Positions 9,538 to 16,395 of a stretch of 64,000 bases of DNA are shown here, piece by piece. The notes under the pieces are model-generated. The model was not told the origin of the DNA. It did no database searches and worked only from the letters and a program-made list of their open reading frames with translations. Positions within the stretch are counted from its first letter, which is position 1. Each line of letters opens with the position of its first letter. The translations under genes and the position numbers were made by a program. Origin of the DNA: Vibrio sp. DW001 (GTDB taxonomy: Bacteria; Pseudomonadota; Gammaproteobacteria; Enterobacterales; Vibrionaceae). Where the stretch lies: NCBI RefSeq assembly GCF_029016285.1, contig NZ_CP091975.1, positions 2,232,001 to 2,296,000 of the forward strand. Direction: 5' to 3'.

Positions 9538-10131
9538 TCACATTCCATAACGAAATGGTTTGCCAGCATCAAGCATCGATTTATGAACCGGCTGTAGAGC
9601 TTTAGCATACGCCGCAAGCAAACCGATGGTGTATTGGCTTCGTTCGGCTATGTGCTCATTTTTACAGTTAAGTTCCTTATCCAATAATGTTTCGATGTCA
9701 CGAAAAATCAAATGGTCCGGAAGTAAGCAAACGTGATTGTTTTTGCTCGCGGTCATTCTCAGTTCACTGATCGGGTAGACCCCATTGACGCTTGCGGAAA
9801 CACTGACTGCAAGTGCAGGTTTATGGGCCAGTTCATTGTCTGTGGTTAATAAGAGAAAGTTTTTCAATGCCGGTGTCGCCATGCCATGCCACTCTGGTGT
9901 GATGAAAACAAATGCGTCTGACGATTCAAGTTCCTTCGCCATTTCGCGCCACGGTGCCCATTCATCAGTGCCGCCCCACACACCTTCATTCCAAAATGGC
10001 AGGTTCTGTTCATGCAGATCAAACACCTTGATCTGGTCGAAATGAGATTGAGCAACGTTACTTAAATAGTTTGCCACGTTAAGACTTTGTGATTGAGCGC
10101 GTTGGCTCCCCGCAATGATGGTCAGTTTCAT
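9538..10131 (-). CDS. NADPH-dependent FMN reductase family protein
   Basis: The 197-residue flavodoxin-like protein opens with the phosphate-binding loop GSQRAQSQSLNVANYL. It has the FMN-contact segment FITPEWHGMATPALKNFLL near residue 75-95. Relatives reduce FMN, quinones, azo compounds or metals with NAD(P)H. Its start codon overlaps the stop of the upstream DMT transporter by 4 nt (ATGA), so the two are co-translated. The divergent MarR gene suggests an inducible detoxification pair. Confidence 0.85.
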   Translation of the reverse strand: MKLTIIAGSQRAQSQSLNVANYLSNVAQSHFDQIKVFDLHEQNLPFWNEGVWGGTDEWAPWREMAKELESSDAFVFITPEWHGMATPALKNFLLLTTDNELAHKPALAVSVSASVNGVYPISELRMTASKNNHVCLLPDHLIFRDIETLLDKELNCKNEHIAERSQYTIGLLAAYAKALQPVHKSMLDAGKPFRYGM

Positions 10132-11123
10132 GATGATTCCTTTTGAGCGTTATTTATTGTCGTGGTTTGGTTGATCGTAATTGGTCTATTGATAGTAATA
10201 GGGTGATTGTTAGTAATAGGATGATTGTTAGTAATAGGATGATTGTTAGTAATAGGATGATTGATAGCGGCCCTTGGAGCCGCTAACCAAATTGAGATTA
10301 AAATGCCGACAGCACCGAGCAACTGTAACAATGTTAATGACTGGTCCAGAACAATGTAACCAAGAATGACCGCTGAAACGCTGCTTAAAAAGCCGAGAAA
10401 AGAGACCGTAATAGTGGGCAGCTTGTCTATTCCGTAAAACCATAACGAATAGGCCAGCATCGCCCCTATCACACTTAAATAGCCATAACCGAGTAGATTA
10501 TTCAAACTAAGTTCGTTCGGTAACCCTTCCAACCAGATAGCCATAGGTAGCAACATCAGCCCACCGAACAGCAACTGCCATCCAGTGAAATTTAGTAGCG
10601 ACATTCCGTAAGGCCTGCCCCAGCGTTTCGTCATCACCACGCCAGAGGCCATACTAACTGTGCCTAAAAGTCCCATCACTATTCCACTCGTGCTTAGCTC
10701 CGCTTGATTATTAAGAACCAATAGAGCGACACTAACGATGGCGACTAGGCTCGCTAAAGCTTGCTTAAGGCTTAATGTGTTATTAAGCAAAACATAACTC
10801 AATGCCATGACTAAGATTGGTTGGACAGACATCACTAAAGCCGCCATTCCGCCCGGCAGGTAAGTAGCCGCAAAGAATAAACAGTAAAAGAAAAAGCCGA
10901 TATTAAGAAAACCAAGAACGATGAGTCGCCCCCACCATTGTCCTGTAGGTAACATTCGGGTTAGCAGCACTAACATCAAACCCGCGGGTAAGGCTCTTAA
11001 TGTTGACGCGACAAGCGGACTGTTCTCAGGCAGCAACTCGGTAGTCACAATATAGGTACTTCCCCAAATGATGGGCGCAATAGCCGTAAGCGCCATCGTC
11101 CCTAACAATTGAATCCCTTTCAT
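10128..11123 (-). CDS. EamA/DMT family exporter with repetitive C-terminal tail
   Basis: The 331-residue protein has ten predicted membrane helices in two EamA repeats. It includes the family signature IAPIIWGSTYIVTTELLP at the N-terminus and the GGMAALVMSVQPILVMALS segment. The last about 40 residues are an unusual hydrophilic tail of hexapeptides (NHPITN) repeated three times, with degenerate copies, encoded by 18-bp direct repeats. Such transporters export amino acids, metabolites or drugs. It is first in a unit with an FMN reductase and shares its promoter region with a MarR regulator. Confidence 0.85.
   Translation of the reverse strand: MKGIQLLGTMALTAIAPIIWGSTYIVTTELLPENSPLVASTLRALPAGLMLVLLTRMLPTGQWWGRLIVLGFLNIGFFFYCLFFAATYLPGGMAALVMSVQPILVMALSYVLLNNTLSLKQALASLVAIVSVALLVLNNQAELSTSGIVMGLLGTVSMASGVVMTKRWGRPYGMSLLNFTGWQLLFGGLMLLPMAIWLEGLPNELSLNNLLGYGYLSVIGAMLAYSLWFYGIDKLPTITVSFLGFLSSVSAVILGYIVLDQSLTLLQLLGAVGILISIWLAAPRAAINHPITNNHPITNNHPITNNHPITINRPITINQTTTINNAQKESS
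10187..10258 (-). repeat. 18-bp tandem repeat inside the DMT transporter gene
   Basis: Three exact copies of GATTGTTAGTAATAGGAT (10205-10258) follow one degenerate copy (10187-10204). The length is a multiple of three, so copy-number change would add or remove six residues of the cytoplasmic tail without shifting the frame. Confidence 0.85.
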
Positions 11124-11150
11124 ACTCTTTCCTCGTTAGATAATCTTTAT

Positions 11151-11233
11151 AAAAAGTGTCTTTTGTAAAAGATACTTTTTATAAAGTAATGGATATTTTT
11201 CTTTTGATCAAGTATCTTTTTTAAAAGTTATTT
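11151..11233. promoter_or_regulatory. MarR-type operator region between DMT and MarR genes
   Basis: A 14-bp-arm palindrome (AAAAAGTGTCTTTT, GT, AAAAGATACTTTTT; 11151-11180) has a single mismatch. A second partial copy, AAGTATCTTTTTTAAAAGTT, lies at 11210-11229, just ahead of the MarR ribosome site. Paired AAGTATCTTTT half-sites between divergent genes are the normal layout for a MarR repressor that controls itself and its neighbour. Confidence 0.65.
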
Positions 11234-11248
11234 TCTTAGGAGTTATTT

Positions 11249-11740
11249 ATGCAGGATCAAGTTGACCATATTTTGCAACAATGGCGCGACGCTAAACCGG
11301 ATTTAGATTGCTCTTCAATGGGGATTGTTGGCCGTTTACGTCGAGTAAATAGGCGTTGGAAGAAACAGTTGGACGACGTTTTCGAGCAGAAAAAAATGAC
11401 GAGTATCGAATTTGATATTCTTGCGACGCTGCGTCGCAACCAGATACCACTGACCCCGACCGAGCTTTATCAAACATTGATGATATCGTCCGGAGCCATG
11501 AGCACCCGTATTGAAATACTGGTTCAACGTGGCTTGATAGAAAGAATAGCCAGTGAAAAAGATCGTCGAAGTTGCAAAGTAAAACTGACGGCTCAGGGCG
11601 TGACCGAACTTGATATCGCTTTGGAAGCGCATGTCGCTAATATGGAAGGGATGATTGATGTTCTTGATAGCGAGGAGCAAAAACAGCTCGCTGGATTATT
11701 AAAAAAAATATTACTGCCTAGTCAAGAAGACCAAGGATGA
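11249..11740 (+). CDS. MarR family transcriptional regulator
   Basis: The 163-residue protein has the MarR winged helix: FDILATLRRNQIPLTPTELYQTLMISSGAMSTRIEILVQRGLIER, then a wing ASEKDRRSCKVKLTAQG. The Asp-Arg-Arg wing motif is conserved. A TAGGAG ribosome site precedes the ATG. It diverges from the DMT transporter/FMN reductase pair and precedes a DUF1772 membrane protein. It probably senses a small toxic compound and represses these genes through the palindromes at 11151-11229. Confidence 0.9.
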   Translation: MQDQVDHILQQWRDAKPDLDCSSMGIVGRLRRVNRRWKKQLDDVFEQKKMTSIEFDILATLRRNQIPLTPTELYQTLMISSGAMSTRIEILVQRGLIERIASEKDRRSCKVKLTAQGVTELDIALEAHVANMEGMIDVLDSEEQKQLAGLLKKILLPSQEDQG

Positions 11741-11798
11741 CTTCAACTTTTATTGACCTAACTCTGTTACCAAACCTGTCCTTTTTAGGAGCATCACT

Positions 11799-12242
11799 AT
11801 CATATTAGAATTAGTAACGGTTGTGACTACGGGCCTTTTAGCGGGTGGATTATTAACCGAAGCTCGCATACTGGTACCTTATTGGCGACAAATGCTGACA
11901 GAAGAATTTTTGAAACTTCACCATACAATGGCACCGAGCCTCTACCGCTACTTTGCGCCATTAACCGTGATGGGAACCGTTTTTCCTATCCTTGCATGTG
12001 TTTTTGTATCGACCCCAAACAGGTTCGTTGGATCTGCGTGGCTCATTAGTGCGGTAAGTGCATTATTATTATTAGGCTTTTATCTGTTCTTTTTCCGCAG
12101 TGCCAATAAAACATTCTCACAGACAACCGATGTAGCGGTTGCAAAACCTATACTAGAAAAATGGGCGTCTATGCATACCATTAGAACGTGGATTGCATTC
12201 GTCAGTTTTGTCTCTGCAACGGTTGCCATCATTATGGTTTAG
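11799..12242 (+). CDS. DUF1772 (anthrone oxygenase-like) membrane protein, probable non-ATG start
   Basis: The frame encodes LELVTVVTTGLLAGGLLTEARILVPYW and then three further hydrophobic helices, with a conserved LHHTMAP segment. This matches the small four-helix DUF1772 family. The only ribosome site (TTTTTAGGAG, ending 11791) lies 7 nt before an ATC at 11799 and 10 nt before an ATA at 11802. The first standard start, GTG at 11823, would remove about eight conserved N-terminal residues and is 31 nt from the ribosome site. An unusual AUC or AUA start is therefore suspected. It follows the MarR gene by 58 nt. Confidence 0.7.
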   Translation: MILELVTVVTTGLLAGGLLTEARILVPYWRQMLTEEFLKLHHTMAPSLYRYFAPLTVMGTVFPILACVFVSTPNRFVGSAWLISAVSALLLLGFYLFFFRSANKTFSQTTDVAVAKPILEKWASMHTIRTWIAFVSFVSATVAIIMV

Positions 12243-12262
12243 GATTTTTAAGCTAATCAAAA

Positions 12263-12297
12263 AAACCTTCCTGTCGCGCTTAGCCACAGGAAGGTTT
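12263..12297 (+). terminator. Terminator after DUF1772 gene
   Basis: AAACCTTCCTGT (12263-12274) pairs with ACAGGAAGGTTT (12286-12297) around an 11-nt loop. A-rich and T-rich flanks surround it. It starts 20 nt after the stop codon. Confidence 0.85.
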
Positions 12298-12341
12298 ATT
12301 AGTACGCTATCTTGCTCAGTATCGATATCGCCAAAGACTTA

Positions 12342-12494
12342 TTAAGAGTCAATGCCTAATGCTTCTTTAATTCCGGAGGCAATGGTAATGACATTGGCAC
12401 CGTATATTATTTGGACACTTTTCGTCATCCGCACAACACCAATTGTAGTTTTTGGGTCGGCTTTTTGAAAACCGAACAGCTGATCATTAACCAT
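12342..12494 (-). pseudogene. Remnant of a PTS EIIB domain
   Basis: The minus strand encodes about 50 residues ending PKTTIGVVRMTKSVQIIYG then a short helix IKEALG and a stop. GVVR...VQIIYG matches the C-terminal half of glucose-type EIIB domains. The intact EIICB of this window (42745-44352) has GVIRSGDGIQIIYGTQ at the same place. No phospho-cysteine, no EIIC portion and no ribosome site are present, and a stop lies in frame 40 nt upstream of the first ATG. It is read as the tail of a deleted transporter gene. A coincidental match remains possible. Confidence 0.45.
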
Positions 12495-12658
12495 TGTTCG
12501 TTGAGAACTGAACGTTGGGATGCGCGTTAGGTATTAAACAACGCATCCCCTTCAAGGCGTCAGTACTCACTCGTATTATCGATAGTCAGATTAAAGGCGA
12601 AATCGCCCTTCCTCCCTTTTAGGGTTAGTGCTTCTATTTACTGGTATTCACCTAACAT

Positions 12659-13369
12659 TTAAACAAAGTGATTTTTAATAAAGCTTCTTGATGCAAAGAC
12701 GAGCATACCCGTAGAAATGACAAATCCAATGGTTATCATGAACCCGATAGGCAGCCCTTGCGTGGCATTCTCTACACTTTGAAAAATCCAATGCGTAGGA
12801 AAGATACCGAAAAGATGCTTAAGTTTTTCAGGCACAAAAAAAGCACAAACAGGCAATAGAACCAACATATTGAAGGCTTTGATGTAAATCATTCCCTGCA
12901 TTCGATTTTGAGCAATTGAATTAATCGACAACGCGTACACGGGTACTACTAACGCGGCAAGCAGAGATATTAATACGTTGTCAGTGAAATCAATGTCAAA
13001 GAAAGGCTGCACCATAAATAAGATCACATTCAAGAGCAGCGTAAATAGATAAGGAATAAGAAACCGAGACACAATATATTCAAACTTAGAGAGTGGTACG
13101 ACACCATAAACCTTAGCCACATCATTCTCTTTTTCGTCTATCAAAACCATCGTGCTGATAAAGGAAAACGCCTGTGTATTCTCGATGACGGCAATAATTA
13201 AAAACAGGCTCAAATAGGTCACTAAGAAATCGTATTTTTCGACTAAAGCAGGTACCCCCCACACGATCAAAATAAATAGGAATACCGGTAACAACAACAT
13301 CCCTCTCAAAGATTTATCCCGAAAAATAATTTTGAAGTCGGTGATTGAGAGTTTTAGTATTTTATTCAT
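12659..13369 (-). CDS. ABC transporter permease (second subunit)
   Basis: The 236-residue protein has six predicted membrane helices and begins MNKILKLSITDFKIIFRDKSLRGMLLLPV. This is the amphipathic entry and first helix of ABC-2-type export permeases. It overlaps the upstream permease gene by 4 nt. It is the last gene of a TetR-ATPase-permease-permease unit, a layout typical of drug or lipid exporters. The substrate is unknown. Confidence 0.75.
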   Translation of the reverse strand: MNKILKLSITDFKIIFRDKSLRGMLLLPVFLFILIVWGVPALVEKYDFLVTYLSLFLIIAVIENTQAFSFISTMVLIDEKENDVAKVYGVVPLSKFEYIVSRFLIPYLFTLLLNVILFMVQPFFDIDFTDNVLISLLAALVVPVYALSINSIAQNRMQGMIYIKAFNMLVLLPVCAFFVPEKLKHLFGIFPTHWIFQSVENATQGLPIGFMITIGFVISTGMLVFASRSFIKNHFV

Positions 13370-14064
13370 TGATACACCACCTTTTTACTGAACTGTTTAA
13401 ATGCCAACCAATAAAACAACGGCACCATCACAAGAACCGAAATATAAGCGCCCCAATCGTTAATATCTGTCCCACTGATGGCGGTGTCTATTAAGTCCAA
13501 ACTCCCTTGAATAGGAAATAGATATTTAATAAAACCCATATCGACAACACCCAAATATTGTAAGAGTGGGACATTAATGAAGGTTAGAAAAACAGGGATT
13601 GATAGCATTCCAAACTTGATAAATTCATTTGCGAATGTAAGCATAAAAATGCCTAACAAAGTAGAGAGTACGCATATCCCCATCGTGCCGATAATAAAGG
13701 GCAGCATATCAAAATCTACACCTTTTACGGTTATCGCTAAGCCCAAAGAACAGACAAGTCCGATCGTTGATATTGCGATAGTTTTGGACAAAAGGTAGGT
13801 ATGCATATTTAAAGGTGTGATAAATATTGCCGGCAATATTTGATGCTTAATCTCTGTGTAGATCGCCAATGCCACAAAAAAATACCCAATGACAGCAGGA
13901 TCATTTAACACCAAAAACACAAGCAACATGTCTACACTGCCCATCTCTTTTAAAAGGTACAAAAGCACACCATAGATAAGCGTCACCGCGACACTGATGC
14001 CAATAATACTGTTTTTTTGGAGCAGCAAAAATTGCCATTTTAATTGCACTATACATTTTTTCAT
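13366..14064 (-). CDS. ABC transporter permease (first subunit)
   Basis: The 232-residue protein has six predicted membrane helices and a cytosolic N-terminus with VQLKWQFLLLQKNSIIG before helix 1, consistent with an ABC-2 type permease half. It lies 1 nt after the ATPase gene and overlaps the second permease by 4 nt, so the two probably form a heterodimeric channel for the shared ATPase. Confidence 0.75.
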   Translation of the reverse strand: MKKCIVQLKWQFLLLQKNSIIGISVAVTLIYGVLLYLLKEMGSVDMLLVFLVLNDPAVIGYFFVALAIYTEIKHQILPAIFITPLNMHTYLLSKTIAISTIGLVCSLGLAITVKGVDFDMLPFIIGTMGICVLSTLLGIFMLTFANEFIKFGMLSIPVFLTFINVPLLQYLGVVDMGFIKYLFPIQGSLDLIDTAISGTDINDWGAYISVLVMVPLFYWLAFKQFSKKVVYQ

Positions 14065-14065
14065 A

Positions 14066-14911
14066 TCAAAGCGACTTACCTGTTATACGAATGAAAACCT
14101 CTTCTAGCGTGGCTTCTTGCGTGTGAATTCGTTTGATTTCATCTTCCTTGATAAAGGCCGAAAATTCTTGATTTTCGCCCAAGTTCTTCAATGGAAACTC
14201 GACGGAATGACCATTGTATAATTCAACGATTACCGCTTCGCGTCCGTACTGCTTTTTAAGGTTTTTAGGCGTATCCGTTACCTGTAGTTTGCCATCAACA
14301 ATAAAGGAAACACGGTCACAGATTTGGTCTGCGGTTTCCATACTGTGGGTCGTTACAAAGATGGTTTTCCCTTCCGCCTTTAACGCTAAAATATGCTGTT
14401 TTATCCTGTGTGCATTAACAGGATCAAGCCCAGAAGTTGGCTCATCAAAAAACAGTATGTCTGGGTTATGCTGTATGGCCCTTATAAAATTCAGGCGCAT
14501 TTTCATCCCTTTAGAATAGGCTTCAACGGGCTGGTTAATTGCGTCTGCCATGTCCACCATTTCAAAAAGATCTTCTATACTTTTGGTTGGTTTCTTTTCA
14601 TAAAAAGAAGAAAACAGGTTCAGGTTTTCTTTTCCTGTCAGTTTTAGATAATGGTTGGGTAATTCAAAACCAACACCTATTTTCTCAAAGTAGGTATTAT
14701 CCCAATCGGACAGGTTTTTTCCGTCTACCTTTGCCATGCCTTTGTATTTTCGATAGGTTTTATACAACAGTTTTTGCGCGGTACTTTTGCCTGCGCCTGA
14801 TGGGCCTAAAAACCCAAACACTTCGCCTTTCGCAATAGTAAAGCTCAACCCTTTCAACGTTGGGGTATCATTTTTTGGGTATTGAAATACCAAATCTTCT
14901 ATCTGTATCAT
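14066..14911 (-). CDS. ABC exporter ATP-binding protein
   Basis: The 281-residue ATPase has Walker A GPSGAGKST (residues 36-44), a Q-loop region, a degenerate signature YSKGMKMRLN in place of LSGGQ, Walker B DILFFDEPTSGLD and switch histidine VTTHSM. The C-terminal extension of about 60 residues is typical of ABC-2 exporters. It overlaps the TetR gene by 4 nt and is followed 1 nt later by two permeases. Confidence 0.92.
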   Translation of the reverse strand: MIQIEDLVFQYPKNDTPTLKGLSFTIAKGEVFGFLGPSGAGKSTAQKLLYKTYRKYKGMAKVDGKNLSDWDNTYFEKIGVGFELPNHYLKLTGKENLNLFSSFYEKKPTKSIEDLFEMVDMADAINQPVEAYSKGMKMRLNFIRAIQHNPDILFFDEPTSGLDPVNAHRIKQHILALKAEGKTIFVTTHSMETADQICDRVSFIVDGKLQVTDTPKNLKKQYGREAVIVELYNGHSVEFPLKNLGENQEFSAFIKEDEIKRIHTQEATLEEVFIRITGKSL

Positions 14912-15615
14912 TCGTTTATTCTCAGTGTAGACTTATCAAATGATGGCTTTGTTAATCGGATATAATCATCCACCATTATCATCAACTCGTCTTTTTTACC
15001 TTTATACACAGGGGTATTTTCTTGGATGCTTTTCTTCGGGTTAATGACCTCTGCAAATATCATATTCTCTTGAATGCTGGTACCCATTTTATACAACATG
15101 AACGCCATGGTTTTAACCGGTATATCATCACGGAAAAGTCCCCGCTCTATTTCATGTTCAACCATCCCTTCAAAGGCGGATATGGTTTGTTTAACCATGT
15201 CTTCGTACAGGTCTTTAATTGACGGCGAATTAAGGTTGCTGATGAGATTAAACAGAAAATGACTTTGCAGAGGATTTTCATTATCGAATTGAACCCCATG
15301 CTCATATAGCGCGCGGAAATAATGCCAAAAGTCGGGGTAATCGGTTCGCGATATGGACCCTACATATTTTATTTTGGTGGCACCGCATTCTCCAATAAGA
15401 TAAAGAAACAGATCCAGTTTTGTTTCAAAATATTGGTAAATACTGCCCTTCGCGATACCTAGCTGTTTTACCACAACGGTTAGAGAAGCTTCATCAAAAG
15501 GTTTGGTCGCAAACTCTCTTAAAAAGGCATCGGTTATTTGCTTTTTCTTGGCTTCATTTAGGTTCAAAAACGTCTTCTTTGGCACTAGATTATCCATTTG
15601 TGACTGCATAGTCAT
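14908..15615 (-). CDS. TetR family regulator of the adjacent ABC exporter
   Basis: The 235-residue protein has an N-terminal TetR helix-turn-helix: ITDAFLREFATKPFDEASLTVVVKQLGIAKGSIYQYFETKLDLF (about residues 27-70). An all-helical ligand domain follows. Alternative in-frame starts lie at 15609 and 15597. It is the first gene of the exporter unit and is preceded by a palindrome at 15632-15651, so autorepression relieved by the exported compound is likely. Confidence 0.88.
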   Translation of the reverse strand: MTMQSQMDNLVPKKTFLNLNEAKKKQITDAFLREFATKPFDEASLTVVVKQLGIAKGSIYQYFETKLDLFLYLIGECGATKIKYVGSISRTDYPDFWHYFRALYEHGVQFDNENPLQSHFLFNLISNLNSPSIKDLYEDMVKQTISAFEGMVEHEIERGLFRDDIPVKTMAFMLYKMGTSIQENMIFAEVINPKKSIQENTPVYKGKKDELMIMVDDYIRLTKPSFDKSTLRINE

Positions 15616-15631
15616 AAACTATCACGCAACA

Positions 15632-15651
15632 ATATGACTGGCAAGTCATAT
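15632..15651. promoter_or_regulatory. Palindromic operator upstream of TetR gene
   Basis: ATATGACT and AGTCATAT form perfect arms around GGCA. The symmetry extends outward imperfectly to CAACA/TGTTG. It lies 16 nt upstream of the TetR start, the expected position for an autoregulatory TetR operator. Confidence 0.7.
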
Positions 15652-15785
15652 TTTGTTGGTGAATGAATGTGGAACGGTAGAGACGGGTAGAAAATGAATG
15701 ATACTTAAGAATTGGGTGTTGTCGTAAGGTTTGAGTATTTTCCGTTGTTCAAACTAATTCGTTGAGTAATCGTGTCGCTTTTTCC

Positions 15786-15794
15786 TGCTATAAT
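15786..15794 (+). promoter_or_regulatory. Extended -10 promoter at the start of the phosphorothioation island
   Basis: TGCTATAAT is a full extended -10 element (TGnTATAAT). It lies 28 nt ahead of the ATG at 15823. It falls inside a longer possible reading frame starting with GTG at 15772, which argues that the downstream ATG is the true start. Confidence 0.55.
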
Positions 15795-15822
15795 CGAATT
15801 CTTAATATGTATCGTTAGGTAT

Positions 15823-16365
15823 ATGTACGTGAATTCTATTCTACAAAGTATCTTAAACTGGCATCAGCAACGACATCCAGAATACAGAGATACAAATGAA
15901 GCTAATAGTGAATCTATAATACATATCAAGACTCTCTGCTCTGATATTTTAGAGCCTATTGAAACCAAATTTGGAACTGTAAAGATTACATATGGTTATA
16001 CCAGTCAACCATTACTAAAGTACATTAAGAAAAATAGCCCAGGGGATATGTCCCCCAACATTGATCAACATGCGGCAATGGCACTCAATAACAAAGGAAA
16101 TAGAATCTGTAAGAGAGATGGCGCTTCATGCGATTTTTATGTTGTCGGCTACGAAAATAAAATGGATCAGATTGCTAAATACCTCGTAAAGCATTTGCCA
16201 TATGACAGGCTCTATTTTTATGGAAAAGATCGGCCAGTACACATAAGCATTGGTCCCGAAAACGCTCAATACGCGTTAATCAGAACCGCACGTAGTGACG
16301 GGCTTCGCGTAAATCGAAAAAGCGCGATTGAAATGGCAGCGCATACACTATTCGATAATTTATAA
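15823..16365 (+). CDS. M15-like (D-Ala-D-Ala carboxypeptidase fold) protein of the dnd island
   Basis: The 180-residue protein has a pattern seen in Hedgehog/M15 zinc-fold proteins. A histidine after ...SPNID (H83) is followed by GASCDFYV with D104, then PYDRLYFYGK and PVHISIG with H140. This H...D...H set is the usual zinc-ligand order, though the H-D spacing is longer than usual. No signal peptide is seen, so peptidoglycan is an unlikely target. It lies 30 nt ahead of the putative methyltransferase gene, so the two probably form one transcript upstream of dndB. Its role is unknown. The start was chosen because of the promoter at 15786. Confidence 0.55.
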   Translation: MYVNSILQSILNWHQQRHPEYRDTNEANSESIIHIKTLCSDILEPIETKFGTVKITYGYTSQPLLKYIKKNSPGDMSPNIDQHAAMALNNKGNRICKRDGASCDFYVVGYENKMDQIAKYLVKHLPYDRLYFYGKDRPVHISIGPENAQYALIRTARSDGLRVNRKSAIEMAAHTLFDNL

Positions 16366-16395
16366 TCCGGTAATAACTTTATTTGTAGGCACGCA

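Noticed and set aside
15772..15822. Longer N-terminus of the M15-like protein from GTG at 15772
   Set aside because: An extended -10 promoter lies inside this stretch, so it would not be transcribed as part of the message.
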